Positions 1 through 6,528 of a stretch of 64,000 nt of DNA are shown piece by piece. Source of the stretch: Streptomyces sp. NBC_01288 (GTDB lineage: Bacteria; Actinomycetota; Actinomycetes; Streptomycetales; Streptomycetaceae). How positions within the stretch are numbered: the first letter of the stretch is position 1; every line of letters begins with the position of its first letter. The notes under the pieces are model-generated. The model made no database searches and was not told where the DNA came from. It worked only from the letters and a program-made list of their open reading frames with translations. The position numbers and the translations under genes are program-made. The DNA is taken from contig NZ_CP108427.1 of the NCBI RefSeq assembly GCF_035982055.1, positions 7,687,001 to 7,751,000 on the forward strand, in the 5' to 3' direction.

Positions 1-74
1 GGGGCACCCCCGGTGCCCATGATCAACCGGGACGTGAAGGACGTACCGGCGAGGACGAAGGGGTCGTCGGCCAT
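1..74 (-). CDS. thiG: thiazole synthase ThiG, N-terminal fragment
   Basis: Only the first 24 codons are in the window; the gene runs off the left edge. The readable start, M-A-D-D-P-F-V-L-A-G-T followed by S-R-L-I-M-G-T-G, matches the N-terminus of ThiG. ThiG builds the thiazole phosphate moiety of thiamine from DXP, ThiS-thiocarboxylate and dehydroglycine. The ATG lies 3 bp after the thiS stop codon, and the order thiO-thiS-thiG supports the call. Confidence 0.85.
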   Translation of the reverse strand, partial: MADDPFVLAGTSFTSRLIMGTGGA

Positions 75-77
75 GGG

Positions 78-278
78 TCAGCCTCCTTGGACGGCGGTGA
101 GGACCTCGACGCGGTCTCCCTCGGAGAGGGAGGTCGATGGCCACTCCGCGCGCGGGACGACGGTTTCGTTGAGGGCGGCGGCCACTCCGGAGGGGGCCGG
201 GGTGAGGGACCGTACGAGCACGTCGAGGGGCGTGCCGGGAGCGATCTCCTGGTGCTCGCCGTTGACGGAGATGTTCAT
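78..278 (-). CDS. thiS: sulfur carrier protein ThiS
   Basis: A 66-residue ubiquitin-fold protein ending in Gly-Gly, the tail that is adenylated and then thiocarboxylated to carry sulfur to ThiG in thiazole synthesis. Length and the short N-terminal strand M-N-I-S-V-N-G fit the ThiS family. The start overlaps the thiO stop by 4 bp (ATGA) and thiG follows after 3 bp, so the three genes form a translationally coupled operon under the upstream TPP riboswitch. Confidence 0.95.
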   Translation of the reverse strand: MNISVNGEHQEIAPGTPLDVLVRSLTPAPSGVAAALNETVVPRAEWPSTSLSEGDRVEVLTAVQGG

Positions 279-1438
279 GCGGGCTGCTCCACGAGGTGCG
301 TGCGGGCGAACCGCTTCGGGGTGAACGGGCGTGCCTCGTCCGGGAGTTCACCGGTACTGAGCGCGTGCGCCAGGGCGTCGCCGGTGACCGGGGTGAGCAG
401 CACGCCGTTGCGGTAGTGCCCGGTGGCCAGCAGCAGTCCCGGCAGGGCGGTCGGGCCGAGCAGCGGCGCGTTGTCGGGGGAGCCGGGGCGCAGTCCGGCG
501 CGGGTCTCGGTGAGCGGGAGTTCGGTGATCCCGGGGACCAACTCGTGGGCGTCGCGCAGCAGTTCGTAGACACCGCCGGCGGTCACGGTGGTGTCCCAGC
601 CCAGTTCCTCGCTGGTCGCGCCGACGACCAGCTCGCCGTTCTCGCGCGGCACCAGGTACACCTGGCTGCCGCGCACCACGGCCCGCACGGTCCGGCTCAG
701 GAAGGGCGCGTGCCGCTCCGGCACGGTCAGCCGCAGCACCTGGCCCTTCACGGGCCGTACGGGCGGCAGGACGTCGTCAGGGACCCCCTTCAGCTGCCCG
801 CTGAGGCTGCCGCCCGCGAGCACCACTTGGTCTGCGGCGAGGGTGACGTCCTCGCGCGTGACGACCCCCGTGGCGCGGTCCCGCTCGACCGTGAGCCGCT
901 CGACCCACGTCCGGTGGAGGACGACCCCGGCGCGCTCGCAGGCGGCCACCAGCGCGCGCGCCAGCCGCCGCGGGTCGACCTGGTGGTCGCCGTCGACCCT
1001 GAGCCCCCCGCGCACGCCCGGCGCGAGCATCGGCTCCAGGCGCCGGCACTCGCGCCCCGACAGCCACTCGGAGTCGAGCCCCGACTGGTGCTGCAAGGCG
1101 TGCAGTTCGCGCAGATGGGCCCGGTCGTCGGCGTCCAGGGCGACGGCGAGCGTGCCGCAGCGGCGGTAACCGAGGTCGAGGCCGGTGAGGTCGGTCAGCT
1201 CGGCTGCGAAGTCCGGGTAGCGGTCCGCCGAGGCCAGGTTGAGGGCGAGCAGGGTCTGTTCGCCGTAGTGGAGCTCGGTGACGGCGGCCAGCATCCCGGC
1301 GGCCACCTGGGCGGCCCCGCCGCCCGGCTCCGGGTCCACCACGGCCGTGGCGAAGCCGCGTTGGGCCGCGCGCCAGGCCGTGACCAGGCCGATGATCCCG
1401 CCCCCGACGACGAGGACGTCTGAGGTGTGTGCAGGCAT
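275..1438 (-). CDS. thiO: glycine oxidase ThiO
   Basis: A 387-residue FAD-dependent amine oxidase of the DAO family. It oxidises glycine to the imine (dehydroglycine) that ThiG needs for thiazole formation. The N-terminal Rossmann motif V-V-G-G-G-I-I-G lies at residues 10-17, and the C-terminal family motif R-A-G-L-R-P-G-S is followed by A-T-G-H-Y-R-N-G-V near the FAD site. It is the first gene of a thiO-thiS-thiG operon. The ATG at 1438 lies directly downstream of the TPP aptamer. A GGGAGGGG Shine-Dalgarno stretch sits about 10 nt upstream of the start, where the 3' side of the aptamer should pair. Confidence 0.93.
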   Translation of the reverse strand: MPAHTSDVLVVGGGIIGLVTAWRAAQRGFATAVVDPEPGGGAAQVAAGMLAAVTELHYGEQTLLALNLASADRYPDFAAELTDLTGLDLGYRRCGTLAVALDADDRAHLRELHALQHQSGLDSEWLSGRECRRLEPMLAPGVRGGLRVDGDHQVDPRRLARALVAACERAGVVLHRTWVERLTVERDRATGVVTREDVTLAADQVVLAGGSLSGQLKGVPDDVLPPVRPVKGQVLRLTVPERHAPFLSRTVRAVVRGSQVYLVPRENGELVVGATSEELGWDTTVTAGGVYELLRDAHELVPGITELPLTETRAGLRPGSPDNAPLLGPTALPGLLLATGHYRNGVLLTPVTGDALAHALSTGELPDEARPFTPKRFARTHLVEQPA

Positions 1439-1449
1439 GGGCGTCCAGC

Positions 1450-1545
1450 CCCTCCCTTCGCCGGCATGACCCGGATCAGGTTCGTACGGTCGGAGGCCGC
1501 CAGCCTCCCTCTCAGCCCGGTACGTCCGGACTCCCGCGAGTGCTT
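1450..1545 (-). promoter_or_regulatory. TPP riboswitch (THI element)
   Basis: Reading the minus strand, the hallmark thiamine-pyrophosphate aptamer segments occur in order: CTGAGAGGG (around 1516-1508) and ACCTGATCCGGGTCATGCC (around 1481-1463), then GGCGAAGGGAGG. The aptamer ends about 10-20 nt before the thiO start. The ribosome-binding stretch GGGAGGGG falls within or beside its closing helix, so control is most likely at translation initiation: TPP binding would hide the site. I see no terminator hairpin between aptamer and start. Confidence 0.95.
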
Positions 1546-1598
1546 TACGTTTGCCACCCTAGCCCGTGCCCTGTGTGCCAGTAAGGGAGCCTCTGTCC

Positions 1599-1937
1599 AT
1601 GGCCCGCTCGCTCGACGGTCTCGTCCTCGCCCCCGTCGCGGACCAGGCCCCAGGTCAGGTCGGTACGCGCACCCGGTTCGCGTACCACGAGAAGGACGGC
1701 GAGATCTGGGCCGAGTACGCGGGCGGCGACGTCGTACGGGGGCGTCTCGTCGGCACGCGCGCGGGGGACCGATTGGACTTCCGGTACGTGCAGTTGAAGA
1801 CGGACGGGACGACGTCCTCAGGGCACTGCGTGTCCGAAGTGGTCGAGTTGCCCGACGGCCGCATTCGCCTCGACGAGACCTGGGAGTGGGAGTCTCAGCC
1901 GGGAAACGGGACCAGCACTGTGGAACAGGTCACCTGA
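1599..1937 (+). CDS. small conserved protein of unknown function
   Basis: A 112-residue soluble protein with a single compact beta-rich domain. A start at 1599 is preferred to the longer frame from 1566 because AAGGGAG lies 9 nt upstream and the first residues, M-A-R-S-L-D-G, are more plausible. The middle part (F-A-Y-H-E-K-D-G-E-I-W-A-E-Y-A-G-G-D) and the Trp-rich end (E-T-W-E-W) resemble short bacterial proteins sometimes labelled N-acetylglutamate synthase. No acetyltransferase motif is visible, so I would not carry that name over. It lies divergently from the thiamine operon. Confidence 0.7.
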   Translation: MARSLDGLVLAPVADQAPGQVGTRTRFAYHEKDGEIWAEYAGGDVVRGRLVGTRAGDRLDFRYVQLKTDGTTSSGHCVSEVVELPDGRIRLDETWEWESQPGNGTSTVEQVT

Positions 1938-1945
1938 CGCGCCCG

Positions 1946-1975
1946 CTGACTGACAAATTGTCAGGTGTCTATGGT
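1946..1975 (+). promoter_or_regulatory. putative leaderless promoter with internal palindrome
   Basis: CTGACT (1946-1951) and TATGGT (1970-1975) are spaced by 18 bp, and the GTG start of the next gene at 1982 falls where transcription should begin. The spacer contains the perfect inverted repeat CTGACAAATTGTCAG (1950-1964), which is well placed to act as an operator. No transcription data are available here. Confidence 0.4.
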
Positions 1976-1981
1976 GATCGA

Positions 1982-3211
1982 GTGAGCGAGCAGACGCGGG
2001 ACCAGGGCACGGTGGCAGGGCGGCGCGTGGTCGTCGTCGGCGCGGGCATGGCCGGGGTGCAGACCGCGGTCGCGCTACGGGACCAGGGCTTCACCGGCAC
2101 CGTCACGCTGATCGGCGCGGAACCCCATCAGCCGTACGACCGGCCCCCGCTGTCCAAGGCCGTCCTGCTCGGCAAGGCCGAGGGCTCCGCCTTCGACGTC
2201 GACTTCGAGGCGCTCGGCATCGAGGTGCAGCTGGGGCGCGAGGTCGTGGGCGTGCGCCCCGCCGACCACGAACTGGACACCGCCGAGGGCCCGGTGCCCT
2301 ACGACGTCCTCGTGCTCGCCACCGGTGCCGAACCGATCCGGCTGCCTGGCGCCGACGGCATCCCCGGAGTACATCTGCTGCGCACCCTGGACGACGCCGA
2401 GCGGCTGCGCCCGGTGCTCGCGCGGCAGCACGACATCGTGGTCGTCGGCGCGGGCTGGATCGGCGCCGAGTTCGCCACGGCCGCGCGTGAGGCGGGCTGC
2501 GCGGTGACCGTCGTAGAGGCCGCGGACCGGCCGCTCGCGGGCGCGCTGCCCGCCGAGGTGGCCGCGCCGATGGCCGCCTGGTACGCCGCAGCCGGGGCCT
2601 CGCTGCGGACGCACGCACGCGTGGCGCACGTCGAACCCGGCGAGGTGGTCCTCGACGACGGCTCACGGCTGCCCGCGGGCGCCGTCGTGGTCGGTATCGG
2701 CGCCCGCCCCGCCACCGCCTGGCTGGCGGGCTCCGGCATCGAACTGGGCGCGCACCGCGAGGTCCTGGCCGACGCCGGACTGCGCACCTCGGTGCCGGAC
2801 GTGTACGCGGTCGGCGACTGCGCCTCCTTCCCTTCGGGGAGGTACGGCGAGCGACTTCTCGTCCACCACTGGGACAACGCCCTCCAGGGGCCGCGCACGG
2901 TCGCCGCGAACATCGTGGGGGAGACCCCGGCGGTCTACGACCCGGTGCCGTACTTCTGGTCGGAGCAGTTCGGCCGGTTCGTCCAGTACGCCGGCCACCA
3001 CGCGTCCGCCGACACCACCCTGTGGCGCGGCGACCCGACCACCCCCGCCTGGAGCGTCTGCTGGCTGCGCGAGGACCGTCTGGTGGCCCTCCTGGCGGTC
3101 GGCCGCCCCCGTGACCTGGCCCAGGGCCGCCGCCTGATCGAGTCGGCCACGCCCATGGATCACGCACTGCTGGCCGATGCTTCTCTGCCGATGAAGGCGG
3201 CTATCGCCTAG
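1982..3211 (+). CDS. NAD(P)/FAD-dependent ferredoxin-reductase-like oxidoreductase
   Basis: A 409-residue class-II pyridine nucleotide-disulfide-type flavoprotein of the BphA4/rubredoxin-reductase group. It has an FAD Rossmann motif G-A-G-M-A-G at about residues 20-25 and an NAD(P) motif V-V-V-G-A-G-W-I-G near 152-160. The second FAD motif, V-Y-A-V-G-D-C-A, lies near 274-281, followed by a C-terminal reductase domain containing F-W-S-E-Q-F-G. Such enzymes pass electrons from NAD(P)H to a ferredoxin or rubredoxin, often for a cytochrome P450, but no partner gene is adjacent. The GTG at 1982 is chosen because the in-frame sequence upstream belongs to another gene and the site fits a leaderless start. 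Confidence 0.88.
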   Translation: MSEQTRDQGTVAGRRVVVVGAGMAGVQTAVALRDQGFTGTVTLIGAEPHQPYDRPPLSKAVLLGKAEGSAFDVDFEALGIEVQLGREVVGVRPADHELDTAEGPVPYDVLVLATGAEPIRLPGADGIPGVHLLRTLDDAERLRPVLARQHDIVVVGAGWIGAEFATAAREAGCAVTVVEAADRPLAGALPAEVAAPMAAWYAAAGASLRTHARVAHVEPGEVVLDDGSRLPAGAVVVGIGARPATAWLAGSGIELGAHREVLADAGLRTSVPDVYAVGDCASFPSGRYGERLLVHHWDNALQGPRTVAANIVGETPAVYDPVPYFWSEQFGRFVQYAGHHASADTTLWRGDPTTPAWSVCWLREDRLVALLAVGRPRDLAQGRRLIESATPMDHALLADASLPMKAAIA

Positions 3212-3274
3212 TTCGTCCCCCGGGTCGGACCGGCCCGACTTCCGACTGTCAGTCCGGGATGGCACGCTGTTTAC

Positions 3275-3646
3275 GTGACCGAGATTGACGCAAAGATCGA
3301 TGCTCTCGTCCCCGCCTGGCTCACGCTGCCCGACATCGCAGAAATGTTCGATATCGAGGTGACACGCGTGCGGCAGCTGGTCAAGGACGGCCAAGTCATC
3401 GCCGTACGCCGTGGTGAGAACCGTGCGCTGCACGTCCCCGCCGCCTTCATCGACGGGGCCGAGCAGAAGGTCGTCAAGGGCCTCACGGGGACCCTGACGC
3501 TCCTGCGGGACGACGGCTTCTCCGACGAAGAGATGCTCGAATGGCTCTTCACCCCCGACCCCAGCCTGCCCGGTACCCCCGCGCAGGCCCTGAGTGAGAA
3601 TCGCGGCACGGAGGTGAAGCGCCGCGCCCAGGCGCTCGCCGTCTGA
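3275..3646 (+). CDS. Rv2175c-type winged-helix DNA-binding protein
   Basis: A 123-residue protein. An N-terminal helix-turn-helix reads as L-T-L-P-D-I-A-E-M-F-D-I-E-V-T-R-V-R-Q-L (residues about 15-34), followed by a helical C-terminal domain with D-D-G-F-S-D-E-E-M-L-E-W-L-F. This matches Mycobacterium tuberculosis Rv2175c, a DNA-binding substrate of the Ser/Thr kinase PknL. In mycobacteria it also lies near the dcw region. Whether a kinase regulates this copy cannot be told, because no kinase gene is in the window. The GTG start has no clear ribosome-binding site. Confidence 0.85.
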   Translation: MTEIDAKIDALVPAWLTLPDIAEMFDIEVTRVRQLVKDGQVIAVRRGENRALHVPAAFIDGAEQKVVKGLTGTLTLLRDDGFSDEEMLEWLFTPDPSLPGTPAQALSENRGTEVKRRAQALAV

Positions 3647-3664
3647 CCCGCACGACCGACCGGT

Positions 3665-3721
3665 GTACGGGCCGCGGTGACGCGAGGGCCTGCCTGGAAA
3701 GGCCCTGCCCGCGGCCCGTAC
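3665..3721 (+). other. compound inverted repeat between the Rv2175c-like gene and thiE
   Basis: Outer 13-bp arms GTACGGGCCGCGG (3665-3677) and CCGCGGCCCGTAC (3709-3721) enclose inner arms AGGGCC (3685-3690) and GGCCCT (3701-3706). RNA from either strand would form a long two-part hairpin. It may terminate the upstream gene or lie in the thiE leader. No T-tract follows and no TPP aptamer motif is present. Confidence 0.7.
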
Positions 3722-3764
3722 GCGACACCACCACCCGACCAGCAGGACAACGGGGGACACACCC

Positions 3765-4424
3765 ATGCCCGACACCGCCGCAGCCGCAGCCCGCGCGGAA
3801 CTCGCCGACGCCCGGGTCTACCTCTGCACGGACGCCCGCCGACGCCAGGGCGACCTCGCGGAGTTCCTGGACGCGGTCCTGGCCGGCGGGGTCGACATCG
3901 TGCAGCTGCGCGACAAGGGCATGGAGGCCGCCGAGGAACTGGAGCACCTCCAGGTGTTCGCCGACGCCTGCGCCCGGCACGGGAGGCTCCTCGCGGTCAA
4001 CGACCGCGCGGACGTCGCCCACGCCGCCGGCGCCGATGTCCTGCACCTGGGCCAGGGCGACCTCCCGGTCCCCGCGGCCCGCGCGATCCTCGGCGAGGAC
4101 ATCCTGATCGGCCGCTCCACGCACGCCGAGTCCGAAGCGGCGGCGGCCGCCGTCCAGGAGGGCGTGGACTACTTCTGCACGGGCCCGTGCTGGCCCACCC
4201 CCACCAAGCCCGGCCGGCACGCCCCCGGCCTCGACCTGGTCCGGTACACGGCCGCCCTGGGCACCGACCGTCCCTGGTTCGCCATCGGCGGCATCGACCT
4301 GGGCACCCTCGACGAGGTCCTCGAAGCGGGCGCCCGCCGCGTCGTCGTCGTACGGGCGATCACGGAGGCCGACGACCCGGGCGCGGCGGCGGCGGAGTTC
4401 GCGAAGCGGCTGCGGCAGCTCTGA
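3765..4424 (+). CDS. thiE: thiamine-phosphate synthase ThiE
   Basis: A 219-residue TIM-barrel enzyme that joins HMP-pyrophosphate with thiazole phosphate to give thiamine phosphate. Visible signatures are I-V-Q-L-R-D-K (pyrophosphate site, residues 46-52), V-N-D-R-A-D-V-A near 83, H-L-G-Q-G-D-L-P, the G-P-x-W-x-T-x-T-K variant of the family GPxFxTxTK loop, and A-I-G-G-I-D-L. A purine-rich GGGGGA precedes the ATG. It lies on the opposite strand from thiO-thiS-thiG, with no riboswitch of its own visible, so its control may differ from that operon. Confidence 0.95.
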   Translation: MPDTAAAAARAELADARVYLCTDARRRQGDLAEFLDAVLAGGVDIVQLRDKGMEAAEELEHLQVFADACARHGRLLAVNDRADVAHAAGADVLHLGQGDLPVPAARAILGEDILIGRSTHAESEAAAAAVQEGVDYFCTGPCWPTPTKPGRHAPGLDLVRYTAALGTDRPWFAIGGIDLGTLDEVLEAGARRVVVVRAITEADDPGAAAAEFAKRLRQL

Positions 4425-4511
4425 CAGGCGTCCAGCAGGCGTCCAGAAAGTCGCGCTGTTGTCCGATGGGTGGACAAGAGGGCGACAAACCAGGCAAATT
4501 CCCACTTCCGG

Positions 4512-4540
4512 TTGGGTGACCGCCGCCCCCTGACTAACCT
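4512..4540 (+). promoter_or_regulatory. predicted metF promoter (leaderless)
   Basis: TTGGGT (4512-4517) and TAACCT (4535-4540) are separated by 17 bp, a good match to a Streptomyces housekeeping promoter. The metF ATG begins 7 nt after the -10 box, at the expected transcription start, and no ribosome-binding site is present. Confidence 0.65.
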
Positions 4541-4546
4541 GCGGGT

Positions 4547-5470
4547 ATGGCCTTCGGAACCGCATCGACCAGGACTGATCGCGCACGCACCGTTCGGGAC
4601 ATGCTCGCGACCGGCAAAGCGACGTACTCGTTCGAGTTCTCCGCGCCGAAGACCCCCAAGGGCGAGCGGAACCTGTGGAGCGCGTTGCGGCGGGTCGAGG
4701 CGGTCGCCCCCGACTTCGTCTCGGTGACCTACGGCGCCGGCGGCTCCACGCGCGCGGGCACCGTCCGGGAGACCGAGCAGATCGTCGCCGACACCACGCT
4801 CACCCCGGTCGCCCACCTCACCGCGGTCAACCACTCCGTCGCCGAACTGCGCAACATCATCGGCCAGTACGCCGACGCGGGCATCCGCAACATCCTCGCC
4901 GTGCGCGGCGACCCGCCCGGCGACCCCATGGCCGACTGGGTGGCGCACCCGCAGGGGCTGACGTACGCGGCCGAACTGGTGCGGCTCATCAAGGAGTCGG
5001 GCGATTTCTGCGTCGGCGTCGCCGCCTTCCCGGAGATGCACCCGCGCTCCCCGGACTGGGACACGGACGTCGCGCACTTCGTCGACAAGTGCCGGGCCGG
5101 CGCCGACTACGCCGTCACGCAGATGTTCTTCGAACCCGAGTCGTATCTGCGGCTGCGCGACCGCGTCGAGGCCGCGGGCTGCGGGACCCCGGTCATCCCC
5201 GAGGTCATGCCGGTGACCAGCGTGCGGATGCTGGAGCGGTTGCCGCAGCTCAGCAACGCCGACATCCCGGCCGCTCTGAAAGAGCGAATCCTCACAGCCA
5301 AAGACGATCCGGCCGCTGTACGCTCGATCGGAATCGAGTTCGCCACCGAGTTCTGCGCCCGGCTGCTGGCCGAGGGAGTCCCCGGACTTCACTTCATCAC
5401 GCTCAACAGCTCCACGGCGTCACTCGAAATCTACGAGAACTTGGGCCTGCACCACCCACCGCGGGCCTAG
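4547..5470 (+). CDS. metF: 5,10-methylenetetrahydrofolate reductase
   Basis: A 307-residue flavin-dependent TIM barrel that reduces methylene-THF to methyl-THF, the methyl donor for methionine synthesis. The N-terminal F-E-F-S-A-P-K-T carries the catalytic glutamate (Glu30). Further family motifs are S-V-T-Y-G-A-G-G-S (substrate/flavin loop), N-I-L-A-V-R-G-D-P-P and V-T-Q-M-F-F-E. Length and motif order are typical of bacterial MetF. The start fits a leaderless mRNA. It is followed 56 bp later by a membrane-protein gene on the same strand. Confidence 0.96.
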   Translation: MAFGTASTRTDRARTVRDMLATGKATYSFEFSAPKTPKGERNLWSALRRVEAVAPDFVSVTYGAGGSTRAGTVRETEQIVADTTLTPVAHLTAVNHSVAELRNIIGQYADAGIRNILAVRGDPPGDPMADWVAHPQGLTYAAELVRLIKESGDFCVGVAAFPEMHPRSPDWDTDVAHFVDKCRAGADYAVTQMFFEPESYLRLRDRVEAAGCGTPVIPEVMPVTSVRMLERLPQLSNADIPAALKERILTAKDDPAAVRSIGIEFATEFCARLLAEGVPGLHFITLNSSTASLEIYENLGLHHPPRA

Positions 5471-5526
5471 ACCGGTCGCTCCGGAATACGACACACTGCG
5501 TAGCGGCCACTGGGAGAGGGGCGTAC

Positions 5527-6525
5527 ATGGGCTGGACGGTCCTCTACATCGCGTTCGGCGTCGTCGCACTGTGGTTGCTCGGTGAGGTGCTGCTGCAGTA
5601 CAAGGCACGCCTGCGCTGGCGACTGCTCGCTTTCGTCGGCTTCCTGGGCGTCGTCCTCGGAGTGCTGATTCCCTCCGTCGTCGTGATCGGCCTGGGCGCC
5701 GTGGCGTTCGCCGTCGGCCAGACCTACGTCACGCTGTCGTTCCGCCGCGGCTTCGAAGCCGGCTGGGCGGTCTCCGGCCGACCGGGCGCGGGCGGCCTCA
5801 AGCGCCGCCGCGGCGAGCCCGACGAGCAGGACTTGGACGCCTCCGGCCTCGAAGGGGCGGAGAGCGGCTTCCAGGAGTACGGCCAGAACAAGCCCGCCTA
5901 CGGCCAGGACGACGACTACGACCGCGACGACGTGTTCACCCCGAACCGCCCCGTCGCCCCCACGGCCGCCGAGACCACCTCGGTCTACGAGCCGCAGCCC
6001 CTCCCGGACGACACCGGTTCCTACGGCGTGTACAACGCCACCGCGTACGCGAACGCCACGGACCCCAACTACGAGGGCACCGACCAGGCGTACGCCGCGG
6101 CTGCCGCGGGCCAGACCCAGGACCAGGCCTACGCGGCGGCCGACCAGAACTACGGCTACGACAACACCTACACGGGCTACGACCAGCAGCAGTACGGCTA
6201 CGACACGACCGGCCAGCAGCAGTACGCCGCCTACTCCGACCCGTACATCGGCACGCAGACCTACGGCGGCACCGGTTACGACACGGGCTACGACGGGCAG
6301 CAGCAGTATCCCCAACAGGGCTACACGCAGGACCAGTACGGCAACGCCGGCTACGGCGGCGAGACCCCGGCCGGCGGGGTGTGGGTCCCGCAGCAGCGCA
6401 ACGACGAGACGTACGGCGGTGAAATGCCGCCGGAGCAGCAGTACCCCTACCAGGGCGACGGCCAGCAACAGCCGCAGCAGCAACCGCAGTCGGGCCCCGG
6501 CTACGACGAGCAGTACCGTTTCTGA
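5527..6525 (+). CDS. membrane protein with Tyr/Gln-rich low-complexity tail
   Basis: 332 residues. The first 75 hold two or three hydrophobic helices (residues about 3-24, 33-52 and 53-70), so the protein is anchored in the membrane. After a basic K-R-R-R patch the remaining ~240 residues are low complexity, dominated by Tyr, Gln, Gly, Asp and Ala in units such as Y-G-Y-D-Q-Q-Q-Y and Y-D-T-G-Y-D-G-Q-Q-Q-Y. This composition resembles prion-like or condensate-forming segments. ATG 5527 is preceded by GAGAGGGG. The gene ends 3 bp from the convergent stop of the next gene. The family is conserved in Streptomyces as I recall it, but the function is unknown. Confidence 0.85.
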   Translation: MGWTVLYIAFGVVALWLLGEVLLQYKARLRWRLLAFVGFLGVVLGVLIPSVVVIGLGAVAFAVGQTYVTLSFRRGFEAGWAVSGRPGAGGLKRRRGEPDEQDLDASGLEGAESGFQEYGQNKPAYGQDDDYDRDDVFTPNRPVAPTAAETTSVYEPQPLPDDTGSYGVYNATAYANATDPNYEGTDQAYAAAAAGQTQDQAYAAADQNYGYDNTYTGYDQQQYGYDTTGQQQYAAYSDPYIGTQTYGGTGYDTGYDGQQQYPQQGYTQDQYGNAGYGGETPAGGVWVPQQRNDETYGGEMPPEQQYPYQGDGQQQPQQQPQSGPGYDEQYRF

Positions 6526-6528
6526 AGC

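Noticed and set aside
1599..1937. N-acetylglutamate synthase function
   Set aside because: The label exists for similar short proteins, but no acetyl-CoA binding motif can be seen in 112 residues.
1427..1981. N-terminal extension of the flavoprotein ORF
   Set aside because: The extension covers the riboswitch and the separate gene at 1599-1937; the Rossmann motif needs only the start at 1982.
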